In this document: positions 44,900-56,270 of the stretch, piece by piece
Numbering within the stretch: position 1 is the stretch's first letter
Layout: each line of letters opens with the position of its first letter
Origin: Eublepharis macularius
Lineage: Eukaryota; Chordata; Lepidosauria; Squamata; Eublepharidae
Reading direction: 5' to 3'
DNA: 64,000 nt
Assembly (NCBI RefSeq): GCF_028583425.1
Contig: NC_072793.1
Coordinates: forward strand, 61,385,028 to 61,449,027
Notes under the pieces: model-generated
The model's input: the letters and a program-made list of their open reading frames with translations, nothing else
What the model was told of the DNA's origin: nothing
The model's database searches: none
Translations under genes and position numbers: made by a program

Positions 44900-47690
44900 T
44901 AAAGTTCTACCTTTTTTCCTTTTTTTAATAAAGATTTAAGAATTGATAAGGCCATAAAATACAAAAAAGAAATGATAAAACCATAAAATACAAACAAGAA
45001 AGGGATTAAAAACCATAGAAGAAATGATCAAAACAACTCCTGACAAATTGTTAAAAACCCAAGAATTACAATAAACAGGCATTTAAACTTTGTTGCATTG
45101 AGGGGATTACTTCTTTGGCGTTTAAAACATCTAAAACTGGTTTCCATTTTTCATCATTCGAATAAAGGGACTACCATGTGCAAGTTCCCAAAAAATGGAT
45201 TGTGCATAATCCTACCCATCAAATATTGCTCCCAGATTTTCTGATACTGTTTTTTTAGCAATGGGCCTACAAGAGATTTCCAATTCCCAGCAATGACCAG
45301 ATGAGCAGAGGCAACTAATGTCGAAACAAGAGATCTGGTATTCTTATCTAGTAGAGAGTCGGGCCAAAAATCCAATAGGAAAAATTCTGGAGAGTATAGC
45401 AACAAGAGACCCACCATGTTGGATATATCTTTGTGAACCACTCTCCAAAATTCCTGAACAAAATGGCATTCCCACCACATATGTAAGGTCGTGCCTTCCT
45501 GCTCGCAAGATCTCCAGCATAGAGGGCTCAACGACCTATTCATCTGATTCAATTTATGTGGCGTTAAATACCAATTGGACAACAGCTTATAAAATTGGAG
45601 TTTAATATTCCAGCTGTCCAGGGTCTGAGGCACAGCCCCTGGACTTGCCGGGAGAAGGCGACGGGAGGCAGCCAGGAGACAGCTGTCCAGCCGCCCCAGC
45701 CAGCAACCAGGGCCAGAACCTGCCTACACCAGGGAGGGGGGAAGAAGCTCCCAAGCCACAGAGGGCCAGAAGGGGCAGGTGGAGGCCACCTAGCCCCACC
45801 CTCCAGTGGGAGGATAGGGGGGATAAGCGGGGAGAGTGGGGTCAACCTTGTCAGAGCAGAGGGAGAGGGCAAAGGCAGTGGGAATAAGGCCCCAGCAGGT
45901 ATCCAAGCAGAGTCCTTACCAGACAAGGAGGAGAAGCAGCCACAGCAGCTCAGAGCCACGCCCCAGCCTACAGCCCAGCTAGAAAGCAATAACCTGGCTC
46001 GGGATGCCAGGAGCAAAGCAACCCCAGGTGGAGCTGCCTGAGACACTCTGGGGGAGAAGCTGGGCAGCCAGCCAAGAGGCCACAGCTGGGCCTGCCTTCA
46101 GCAATCACCTCAGCCAGAGAGGCTTGACAGCCAGCCACGAGACACAGCTGTAGCTGGCCAATGCAGCCAAAGCAGCTACCCCAGCTGCAACTGCTTGAGG
46201 CAGCCCAGGACAATGCTGGAAGGCAAAGGAGAGGTGTGGCTTTGCAGGTGGAGCCTAGAATGAGGGGTAGGCCACCCACAGGGTGTGGTGGGTTGAGTAG
46301 GAAGTAGAGTTGGAGGAGAGTGGTGCGAGAGAGTGAAAGGAGGTGAGGAGGAGAGTTGATAGAGGAGATGGAGGAGATCGAGCAGGATGATGGGAACAGG
46401 TTGAGCAGGCCAGCGAGTGGATTGAGAGGGAGTGTGGGTGAGGTATACCGCCCCTCCATCCACAGAGCAGGGTCCTGCAATATCCCTGACACCCCTTTGA
46501 CATCAGGACTAGGCATGATGGTGCCCCGCCCAGCAGTGCCCGCCACAAGCCCTGACACCAACAGCTAGATTTGTTGGAAGGGGAGTTCCATATATGTTTC
46601 CAATCAGATTCTGAGGAAACCTGTTTTAAAGAATCAGACCATTTTCTTTAGTATGGCAGAGGGTCTTTATGTGTCACCCTTAATAATAATTTGTAATAAA
46701 TAAATAATAATAATTTGTAAAGGGTTGAAATCCTACCCTTACCATCTTTCCCACTCCAAATTATTTCCTCAAAAGGAGTTAGGGGCCAAAGCAAATCCTT
46801 GGACCTGATCAGCTTGGTGAACAGATGTTTCAGCTGAAGATATCTAAACCAAGATATCCTAATTCTGAACCTTTCTTCCACTATATATTTATCCAGAATT
46901 GTCCCATTTTAATCCAATTAATAATAAACAATATCCCAGAGTCTTTCCATTCCCTAAACTCATTTAAATCCTTTCCTGGGGGAAACCAATCTTGGTTAAT
47001 GAAAGATGTTAGGGGAGAGATACCTGAAGCTAAGATTTTCCTATATTTATCCCAGGTGTTCAGCATGTTGTCTAATAGGGAATTGGAGGAAGTCATAACC
47101 GGCCTGTTTTTAGCTGAGGACCAGATGGTTACTGGTAAGGAAAGTGGTGAAGAAAAGACACTTTCTACAGAGATCCAGGCTTCTGTTGGGTTCAATCCTA
47201 AAGCCTGAATCAATGGAGCCAAAGAAGAGGCAGCATGTTATAAAGACAGATCTGGGACATTCAGATCACCTAAATCTGAGGGCTGTCGTAACGTCCGGAA
47301 CCCAACTCTTGGTTTGCGACCAGACCAAATAATCTCATTGAGAGCCCTTTGCCAAAGCTGTATTTTTCTTGGATGTATTTTAACTGGGAGGGATCGGAAC
47401 AGAAACAGAAACTTAGGGAGAATAAGAGATTTAACCAGTGAGATCTTATCAAACCATGAGTAACTTTGTTTTTTCCATTTAGAAAAAAGGATCAGCACAG
47501 ATTTTAAAAGTTCATCGAAATTTACCCGAACAACATCATTCAAGCGTACAGGGATATAAACTCCTAGATACCTCATCTTCTTAGTAACCCATTTGAATGT
47601 AAATCGTGTTCGTAACCTAGTTACTGAACTAAGGGTTAGATTCATGGGAAACAACTTCACAACTCTGAGTTGCTGTATGGTAGAATTTCT
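44900..47690 (-). mobile_element. Degenerate L1-type LINE interrupted by a 946-bp insertion
   Basis: Minus-strand frames run from 47660 (KKMRYLGVYIPVRLN, LVKSLILPKFLFLFRSLP) through 47222-46881 and 46881-46648 (FRISWFRYLQLKHLFTK) to 45633-45154 (SWNIKLQFYKLLSNWYL, LCWRSCEQEGTTLHMWWECH). This is the order RT thumb, C-terminal region, cysteine motif of L1-like ORF2. Frameshifts and a small duplication (AATAATAATTTGTAA near 46680-46720) break it. The 3'UTR lies left of 45154. The reading frame joins cleanly across the insertion at 45616-46561. Confidence 0.85.
45611..46566. mobile_element. GC-rich 946-bp insertion in the L1, LTR-like
   Basis: CAGCT flanks it at 45611-45615 and 46562-46566, and removing the insert plus one copy restores the L1 frame (SNKSSWNIKLQ). 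On the minus strand it starts near TGTCAGGGCTTGTGGC and ends near CAGACCCTGGACA, so TGTC.AGGG/CCCTGGACA resemble LTR termini. It is GC- and purine-rich with open frames on both strands and no recognisable protein. A solo LTR of a Ty3/gypsy-like element is the best guess. Confidence 0.5.
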
Positions 47691-49960
47691 GTCACACTGT
47701 AAAAAAAATGCCCTTTAGCCCAACTGTGCTCAGACCAATTTTGGTCATTACCATCTTGGGCCCATATTGCAAGACAAAAGCTTCTTCTCATAGTGAACTA
47801 AGGTCATGGGAATGATGCTACTACTGTCAAACTTGGGTGATACCTTGTTCCTACTGTACTAGTACATGAAAGATGGATGCCATAGCCCAGGACATGGAAA
47901 TAACGCCTTGGCACAGCCACCAACATAACCATGTCTTTGATTTGAATGGCTAGATGGAGCCAACATATCTTACTTTACTCAAGGCCCAGTCAAACTCACA
48001 TTTCTGATCACTCAGATTCCAAACCAACCTTACCACTGGCTTCTGTCCCAATGGAAAGGCATGGAGACAGTACTGCACCACACCCAGAATTCCCAGTAGT
48101 TCTGATAAAGAGACAGTTTCTGGCAGCAGCTTGAACCTTGAACTCTTAAAACAATTAGACTGAAGTGAAAACGCAAGCACTGTTTCCAGACAGGAGCCCG
48201 TTTGTAGAGAGATAGCTATTTGGGTATTTTTGTTTGCATCCAGATAATTCCGGGAGTTGCCTCGGAAGGGGTTATAGATACATACTTCCATTGTTTCTCT
48301 TTGCTGATTTGGCATGATTCCATCCTCTGTTCTCCAGAACCTAGTAGAGTTGTTTTAATTCTGCAAGGCACTTTCTTCCTTTGCCTCATTTTGGCACAAA
48401 TTTTTCATAGGTATCCTTATCACTTGAGTAACATCACACAGATGTCCATATGCTCTGCTATCCTATTTGCATAATCAGTTACTTTTTTCAAGTGAAAGAC
48501 TTGTCTAATCAGAACAGCTGTGCAGATTGGCCTCCGTGTATCACATTTCAGGTGATTTGGGGGAAATGTCCATGCCTTTCTCGGCAAGTGGAAGATGCTG
48601 CTGGAGGAAATGGTTTTGAACAGAATATTCATCTGGACATCGTGTTGTCATATCTGAGGAAACAACTGAGCTTTAAAGAGCATATGTTGGTTGTGTACTG
48701 GCTTCATCAAAATAAGGACACCCAGATTTGGGCCACCTGAATGTTCAGTAGTACCCACAGTTGGATGGATACATAATGAAGTAAGACATTGTTTCTTAAA
48801 CGGTGTGCCAGGGAACCTTGGGCTTTGTTAATAAGAGGCTTGGTAACAGCAGACACGCAGTCTGAAAAACAGTTTGTCTACTCCTTCCTCCACTTCCAGA
48901 ATTGCTGAAATGAATGCAAGAGAAGGCTTTTCTTTTGCACCCATAGGCACACAGGAGTGTGGTATCTTTCTTTGAGCAGCATGATTTCTGCCAAGAGGGG
49001 TCACTGAAGACTGAATAGGTAACTCAGAGCTGAGCATGCTGAACCAGTTCATGGAAAGTTGCTTAAATCCTGTTAGTATAGTCAACAGCATCCAAGTAGC
49101 ATAACTGTACAGGATATGAGTTATGCTCACTTGTTTCTTTTCATCTCACTACTATAAACTTTGGAGGAGAGTACTCTTCTCATAGGAGTTCTCTTTCCTG
49201 ATAGCCTCTAAAGCATATCCCCATTCCCTGCTTTTGCCTCTCCTTCCCCCCACCAGTCTTTCTCCCTCTCCCTTTTACTTTCTCTCTCTCCCACGCCTAC
49301 TGTCACTCTTCTCTCTTCTTTCCCCACCCATCACTTTCATTTTCTCTCCTTCCCAACCCATCTCACTTACTTGGACCCTGCCTGCTAGCATAGACATTGC
49401 TCTCCCCTTCACACAGCTGCACTAGGAGGGATATGATGGGCACCATGGTGGGAGGTGGGGTCAGGTCCTGTCGCAGGGGCAGCTCCTCCTCTGGTGGCAT
49501 GGGATGTAATGATTCCTCCTCCCTTCTGTACTGGGAGCTCCTCCTCCCCTGCTCACAGGACCACTGCCTCTGACGCTGGTGAGGAGATGCAGCAATGGCA
49601 GGGCTCATAGCAGCAGTGGTTTCTCATCCCTTGGGAGTGTCACCACTACCACCACCACTACCACTTCAATGGCTGTTTAGGAAAGACAGCAATGGCAGGG
49701 TTTGCCCCCCCCCCCCTCCGTATTGCTGCTCTGCCACCTCAGAACTGCTGAGAGCACGTGGGGCTGGTAGCAGCAGCCATTCTGCACAAGTGCAGAAAGG
49801 TTTGTTTCAGGGAGGGGGGGGGTTCCCTCCATTTTGGGAACGTTTTTATATTTTTCTGCAAACTTAGAATTGGGGGCAAGTTTGTGGGGAAAATTGTCCT
49901 CTCCATCTGGCCCCAATGGAGCCAGGTTAAGAGTTAGATATCTTGATATCTACGGTCATC
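47691..49960. other. Intergenic sequence, no gene recognised
   Basis: No coding region or well-bounded mobile element was recognised. A CT-rich tract lies at about 49230-49370, and GC-richer low-complexity sequence with poly-C and poly-G runs at 49680-49830. Confidence 0.45.
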
Positions 49961-50650
49961 TCTAGGCTAGATTACTGTAACTCGCTGTACGCGGGGCTGC
50001 CCTTGAGCCTGACCCAGAGATTATAGCTGGTACAAAATGCAGCGGCGTGTGTTATTACGAGAGTGGCAAATAAGGGTGCATATAACACCATTCTTACGCG
50101 AGCTGCATTGGTTGCCAGTGGAGTACTGGATCAGATTCAAGATTCTGGTATTGACCTATAAGACCCTGTGCGGACTGGGACCAGTGTATCTACAGGACCG
50201 TCTCTCCCCATATATTCCCTGGAGGACACTCCAATCGGGACAAACAGCCGTTGGTGGTCCCTGGCCCCAAGGAGGCCCTCCTAGCCTTGACTAGAGCCAG
50301 GGCCTTTTCGGCCCTGGCTCCCACCTGGTGGAATGCTCTGGCTGCTATAATCAAGGCTCGGCAGGACCTACTATCCTTTCACTGGGCCTGCAAGACAGTT
50401 GTTTCGCCAGGCATATGGCTGAGGCTGGGCCTCCACTGGCCTGAAAAAAGGTTATAAAATCTTAACCCTCCCTGTGAAGGCTGTCCACCATCCTGTTTTA
50501 AATGTGTGTTAATACACTGTTGTTTTAATGTAGATGAATTTTTATTGAATTTTAATATGTTGTTTTCCGCCCTGAGCCCACTCATGGGGAGGGCAGAATA
50601 GAAATATGAAATAAATAAATAAGTAAGCAAATAAATAAATAAATAAATAG
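49960..50650 (+). mobile_element. L2-clade LINE 3' end with (AAAT)n tail
   Basis: The text GATTACTGTAACTCGCTGTA, then ACAAAATGCAGCGGCGTG, opens the conserved C-terminal region, and 50037-50294 encodes LRELHWLPVEYWIRFKILVL and LCGLGPVYLQDRLSPYIP. The 3' end CCGCCCTGAGCCCACTCATG then GGGAGGGCAGAATAGAAATA precedes AAATAAATAAAT. The frame is broken but better preserved than the copy at 15640-17890, and the 3' end differs, so it belongs to a different subfamily. Confidence 0.85.
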
Positions 50651-51208
50651 GCTCCCATCCCCTACATTTTGCTGCAAATCACTTTTTCCTTGTGGAATTC
50701 ACTTTTTCCTTGTGGAACTCACTCTGCAGACTGCATTTCTAGTGAATAGGATCAGGAGAGCCCCGATGGATCAGACCAGCGGTCCATCTAGGCCAGCATT
50801 CTGTCTCACACAGTGACCAATTAGTTACTATATGGAAGGCCAATGACAGGGTGCAGAAGCTGAAGTTTAGGTTTTTTGGGCGATTGGGATGTTGGTACCA
50901 CTTGAGAAGACAAAATATACCTCCCACAAGACTGTGATTGTATGCTGTTTCTTTATATTGTGCAAAATTCATGTAGGAACTTGCTACCACAAGAAGATAT
51001 GATGATGGCCACTTCCTAGGCAAATTTGTAGTGACAGATCACTAGTTAATAGCTACGGCGACTAACTGGAATGCCTGTACTCAGAGGCAATAGACAACTC
51101 TAACTGAATAGCGGTTGCTGGAGAGCAACACTACAAGAGCATGGTTGGCTTCATGTCCTGCTTCTGCATGTCCAGAGACCTATGGGTAAAGATGTTCATC
51201 CTGTACAC

Positions 51209-51962
51209 AGCAAGCGCGAACGCCCGACTTACCGGGCGTGTAGTTTGCTGCCACGGGGGGAAGAGGAGGGCTGGCGCAGCCGTTGCCCTGCTGGCCGGCC
51301 CAGCATGCCTCGGGCCGGCCAGCAGCCAGTAAATTCAAACGCTGGGCGGCCAACCAGGGGGCCGCCCAGCCCGCTGCAGGGGCGGGGCCTCTGCCGGACT
51401 TGGGGGAAGCAGTCTTCCCTCAGGTCCGGCAGAGCGGCATAAATACCGGCCACCGACCCCTCGCCCCTGCATTCGGGTTCGGCAGCGACATCCCACCCTC
51501 CGCGCCCCTTTTGTTATGGTTTTGCTGCTGTTGGTTTATTAATACTGTTTGGTGGGGGTCATTGGATCGGATCTCTTTTCGGGGATCAGGGCTCACCCTG
51601 GTTCCCGGGAAGGGGATCCCCTTATGGGATCTTGGGAGTGAGGACGGAGGTGCATGCCCAGCTCGGGGGCTGTCAGGGCAGACTCACTCCCAGGTGGCAG
51701 GGGGGATCATGCAGGGGTGTACACCCAGATGATCTCCCCGCTGAATGCCACTCCTGGAGGCTCCCCCTCAGCACGGGTCTGAGGGGGGGAGGGGTCATCG
51801 GCTGGCAGGCGGGTCAGCCGATGCTTTCTGGGATCCGATCCTCATGACTGCCAATGCTCCTGTTTGCTGTTTTGTCAATAAAGTTTGGCCATTTTTTCCT
51901 CCGCGTGTTCGTGTCTGGGGTAGTTCTTGCCGCGCTGCTGCCCTCCGCGAAACCCTTAGCAA
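51209..51962 (+). mobile_element. GC-rich LTR-like element (possible solo LTR)
   Basis: A CpG-rich block of about 750 bp with ATAAATA at 51439-51445 (TATA box) and AATAAA at 51877-51882, followed by TG-rich text, the layout of an LTR read left to right. AGCAA occurs at both edges (51209-51213 and 51958-51962), but a TG...CA boundary a few bases away (TGTACAC to GGCTGCAA with ATCC on both sides) is also possible. No coding part adjoins, so it would be a solo LTR. Family unknown. Confidence 0.5.
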
Positions 51963-52981
51963 TAGGCTGCAAATCCTGCTTGAACTGTCTTGGCTAGCTG
52001 GCCCCTTCCCTGATCAAAAAGGGCTGTTTGTATGTTCTTTTGGGATTAGACTTTTGGTTAATTGCATGTTTTCAGGGACCTCTTTACCATCAATGCTTAG
52101 TGGGGTTCCTCTGGAACAGAAAGTATGAACTAGAGTATACTAAATGTTGTCTTGTGGCTGTGCATTGTACGGGAAGATTAGTAGCAGCAAGAAATCTTGC
52201 CTGTTAATAGTGTTCTCCTTGTTACAGAACCCCTCATAAGTTTCCAAGGGCCCTTAGAGTTCCCCAGAAGATTGAAACCCACTTTTCCAATAAACCAAAG
52301 CCTACAGTGGCTGGCATTTAACAGGCCTCGTGTACAGGTGGAGTGTGCATGATGCAGCAACCTTGCTGCCGTAAGCTGGTTGTTCCTGGTAAGACCTTTG
52401 AAGAGCCCCCATATCTGCCCACCTGCGTTTATTGATAGAAGAGGGGGTGCAGATGCTATAAATAAAAATACAGGGTAAGAACTGCTTAGTAGTTTACTGG
52501 TAATTTGCTCCATGGATGTTATTTAAATGTTGCCATCCATAGCCAGAGGTATGTCTGAAGCAAGAGCAGTGGTGGCTAGTGCTACCTGTATTTGATATAT
52601 GCAGCATTCAAAGACACCAACCTCTCAAGGGTCTACCACAAGGAATTAAGTGTTGTTTTTTTAAAAAAGGATATCCTGTTCAGCTGAACTCTGTTTAGTC
52701 AGCAAATGCACCAAATAATGTAAACTGTTGAGGTTAGAGTTGTTGCGGTAGTTAGAAGAATTCTGGCCCAATGGTCAGTGCCCAGTTACTGGAACAGCCG
52801 AGTCAAGAGCTGTGGGAATTTTCTCTAATACCTGTAACATAGAGGCAGTGAGAGAGCACTTGGGGCAAGCTTACAAAAAGCATACATCAACCTATGTGCA
52901 ATGAAAGAGACATGACAACCAGGCTTCCAAGCAGGACTGGAGGTATTGCCTAGCAACAACCTATGGGCAGTCAAGGGACTA
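51963..52981. other. Intergenic sequence, nothing recognised
   Basis: AT-moderate sequence without convincing frames or known repeats. Confidence 0.5.
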
Positions 52982-53351
52982 TAGAGCTAAGCTACACGAG
53001 ATGAATGATGTGAGGAGGAGCACGTGAAAGGAGTCGCAATGTTAGCTGGGAAGCTGAGTTTTAAAAGAGATTGGAAGGCTTTGTCAATTTCTCCTCTCTA
53101 CAGAGCCAGGGAGATTTGCTCAAGAGGGTTTGTTAATTTCCTCTTTGCCAAGGCTCTGTCCCTTTCACTTCTCCTTCTAGGAGGCAAATAGAAAATTAAC
53201 AAACCCTCTGAGCAGTGATCTCCCTGGCTCTGTAGAGAGGGGAAATTGACAAAGCTTTTCAATCTCTTTTAAATATCGGCTTCCCAGCTAACATTGCAAC
53301 TCCCTTCACATGTGCATCCTAGTGTAATTCGTCTCTTGTAGCTTAGCTCTA
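52982..53351. mobile_element. Fold-back (long inverted repeat) MITE
   Basis: The left arm starts TAGAGCTAAGCTACACGAGA (52983) and the right arm ends ATTCGTCTCTTGTAGCTTAG then CTCTA (53351). Both arms, about 165 bp each, pair along almost their whole length (for example CTACAGAGCCAGGGAGAT with its reverse complement ATCTCCCTGGCTCTGTAG), leaving a loop of about 30 bp. No coding capacity. GGACT occurs just outside both ends but is not a clean duplication. Confidence 0.85.
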
Positions 53352-55000
53352 GGACTCCTGCCAGTGTCAGAGAGGCTGAACCTCCATGCAGCCTTTAAAA
53401 ATTATCATGTCCTATTAATTAAACACAAATTCTACTGCAGTTTAACTGCCTTTCATAGTGATATTGTTAAATAGGTCAGCTGTCGTGTTTCACAGAGCAA
53501 AAGAGGCTCTGGAGGAGGTGATGAGTGGGTATCAACTTTAAGATGCTTTTCAGCATTGTGCAGAAAGAGTTATCAAATAGCCAAGTTGAAAATGTGACCA
53601 AAGCATATCTTAGATGTTCAAAGAGTAAAAAAGTAACACAAGCCCAGCACAGGAACTTTTGGAAGGTTTAAAAAAGGGCAAAGTGGCCCACTCTACACTT
53701 ACTGGGCTAGGTTATGCTGATGATGTAAAAACTTCCAAAATTCATAGAACTATTCAGCAGGCAAAATGGAAAGATCATCTTAAGCAGATACAGAGAATAA
53801 CTGGCAAACACAGCAACTTGTTAGCAATCAGTTTCCCTCTATTTTAAAATGTGATAAAAGTTCCTATTCTATCGGTTATTGTGTCAATAATTTAAACATT
53901 TGACACGGGCCTTTTCAGAACCGATGGCTAATGTGCTAGATTAATGTTTTGGGTAAAGTAAGATGATGGATACCGTGAACATACTAATTTGATCTCTCCT
54001 GAGAAGGCCTTAAGCTTCCTGCTTCTTCCTCTCTTTCCTCTGACTGGAGATGCTGCATTGGAATAGATTCCCCGTAAGTAACTGGGGGGTGAGGCAGGGG
54101 AGGGGTCACAAAACGTACAAGATGCTCCGGAGCCCAGACTTACCTACGGGTATTCAGTTGAGGAAGAAAATTGCTAATGCTTACCGTAACTTCCAAGTCT
54201 ATTGCTGACAAACTTGGCTCTCTCTTTGTGTCCTGGGCTCTTCCTACCTCCTTTCTATGCATGGAAGAGAGGAATAAGCCTGTCCCAGGGTATCTTGTAG
54301 TGTTTCTGAATATAAGGGTGTTCCAGGACCTCAGCCTTTGTTAGATTAGCAAAAATGGGAAGGAGGAGCTGAGCAATCCAAGGGCAGCATTGTGATCATT
54401 AACAGATACAGCTGGGAAGCAGGGAGTTCTCTTAAGTACGCCAACAGACATAGCACAGTGGGTTTTTTTTAAAGAGGTCTGCTTTAGGTGTCTGCCAATG
54501 TGTTTGCTTTAACACAGTATATTCATATCAGTGTTCCCTAAACAGCCTTTTGTTTGTAGCAGGGGAACACAAAACTAAAGCAGACGCTAGCTTGTCCTTT
54601 AGACCCCTAAAATTATGTACGGGAAGCAAACATAGGTCGCTGTGTGTGGTACTGTCACTAAATAGCTGTGTACATGCTGTGGAAGGTCCCAGATTTGATC
54701 AATGAACCATTCTGTGCCTGAGACCCCGGAGAGTAGTTGCCAGTCAGAGAATACGGAATTAGATGGATCAAAGGCCCACTGCCATATAAGGCGAGTTTAG
54801 GTTTATCCACGTCCAATGCCTTCCACCACAGAAACACAGCATATTCTTCAGGGTGCCGAGAATAGTCAATTCTTTGTAAAAGGATTGTCTCCACTTAGGC
54901 TGTCTTCACAAGTCAAGCCTTAAGCAAGGGCAGTGATGGAGAGACACCACTTCTCCCAAACAGGACAGAGACCACATTCACATGGCAAACTTAAAGAGAC
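53352..55000. other. Intergenic sequence, nothing recognised
   Basis: No convincing frame, RNA gene or bounded repeat. The convergent genes' 3' ends lie on either side. Confidence 0.5.
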
Positions 55001-56270
55001 TTGGGTGCTGTGCAGTTCAGATGAGTTTAACTTTGCTGCCTTAAACCACATGAAAAGATTGAGAGAACTGCTTTGAGGCAGAAGTTCATTATATTCTGTT
55101 TAAGTAGCATTTGAAGGGACAATTGTGATCCATTTTTGTTTTTTACCCTTTCTCTACCCAGTGGTCTTAATCGTAGACCACCAGCTCTGCATTGTACATG
55201 CTGGGTTCTTCTTACCACATGTAACACTCTTCACGGCTGAGCTCTGTATCAAATTCCTGGTCAAGAGAAGCAAGAAGGCCCAAGCTACAGCCCCAAGGAA
55301 ACTACAGACTGTCTGCTGCTGCTGCTGCTTCATTGTGAGCAAACTGCACAGACCCCCTCAAAGGCTCTACTTTGCCCTTTTCCTCTTTAGACGAGATGAA
55401 AGATATACTAGCCAACATTGTATTTGTTTCATAAACAGGTAAAATTTTATATTAATTGAAAACAGACCAATTTTTTTAAAAAATACACACATACACAAAC
55501 ACAATCCAGATCACAATGCCAGAGCGTATTAACATGTAGAGAAGTGCAACCTTCCCTCCCCAAATAATCTTGCTGTGACAGCCTATTTCTGAGAGATTAA
55601 AATCTGGTCTAGTTCAGAGTGTGACATACAGATCACAGTCGTAAACCAGAAAAATATCAAGAAGTTTTAGAAAGCTTGAAATTTTAAAAAGCTTTTATAC
55701 AAAGAGGAAATGGGGAGGCGAGTGCCAGCAAAATATCAATGAAAACATACTTTCACTCCAATATCAAAAAAGCAGAATTCTTGGTGAACACATACAATTC
55801 TATAAAACTACCAACCACTGGTGTTAGGTTCTTTTTTTCCTCCATTTTAAAGTAGCATTAAAAAGGATAAAAAGTGCACATACACCCTTATAAGGCACAA
55901 ACAGATCATCTGAACAGAATTTTGTTTGTAAAAAAAGCAATAACAAGTACTAACAAATTACTAAGTAGCCTCTACTACCTAAAAATTGTCTGTCAAAAAG
56001 TTTGAAAATTCCTTGTGAGATAAGAATAAGTAGAGTTGCATGTCCGATAATGCGTCTCTCCAAAACTACATTGAGTCTTAACCTAGCCAAAGAAAGCCGC
56101 CTGAACTTCTTAGATGCTGCTCCTCTCCTACTGGGAATTCTGTACCAGATGTACCCTATGTTCTGTTTGAATCCATGGCCTATTTCATACCATCTTAGTC
56201 CTGTAATTTTTTAAAAAATAAGTTAACCCAATTGTAATGGCAGCCACTAAAACAAGAATACAGTTCTGAG

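Noticed and set aside
45564..46561. Frames of 95-197 codons on both strands
   Set aside because: They fall in the GC-rich insertion; low-complexity Ser/Pro/Leu-rich translations without recognisable domains.
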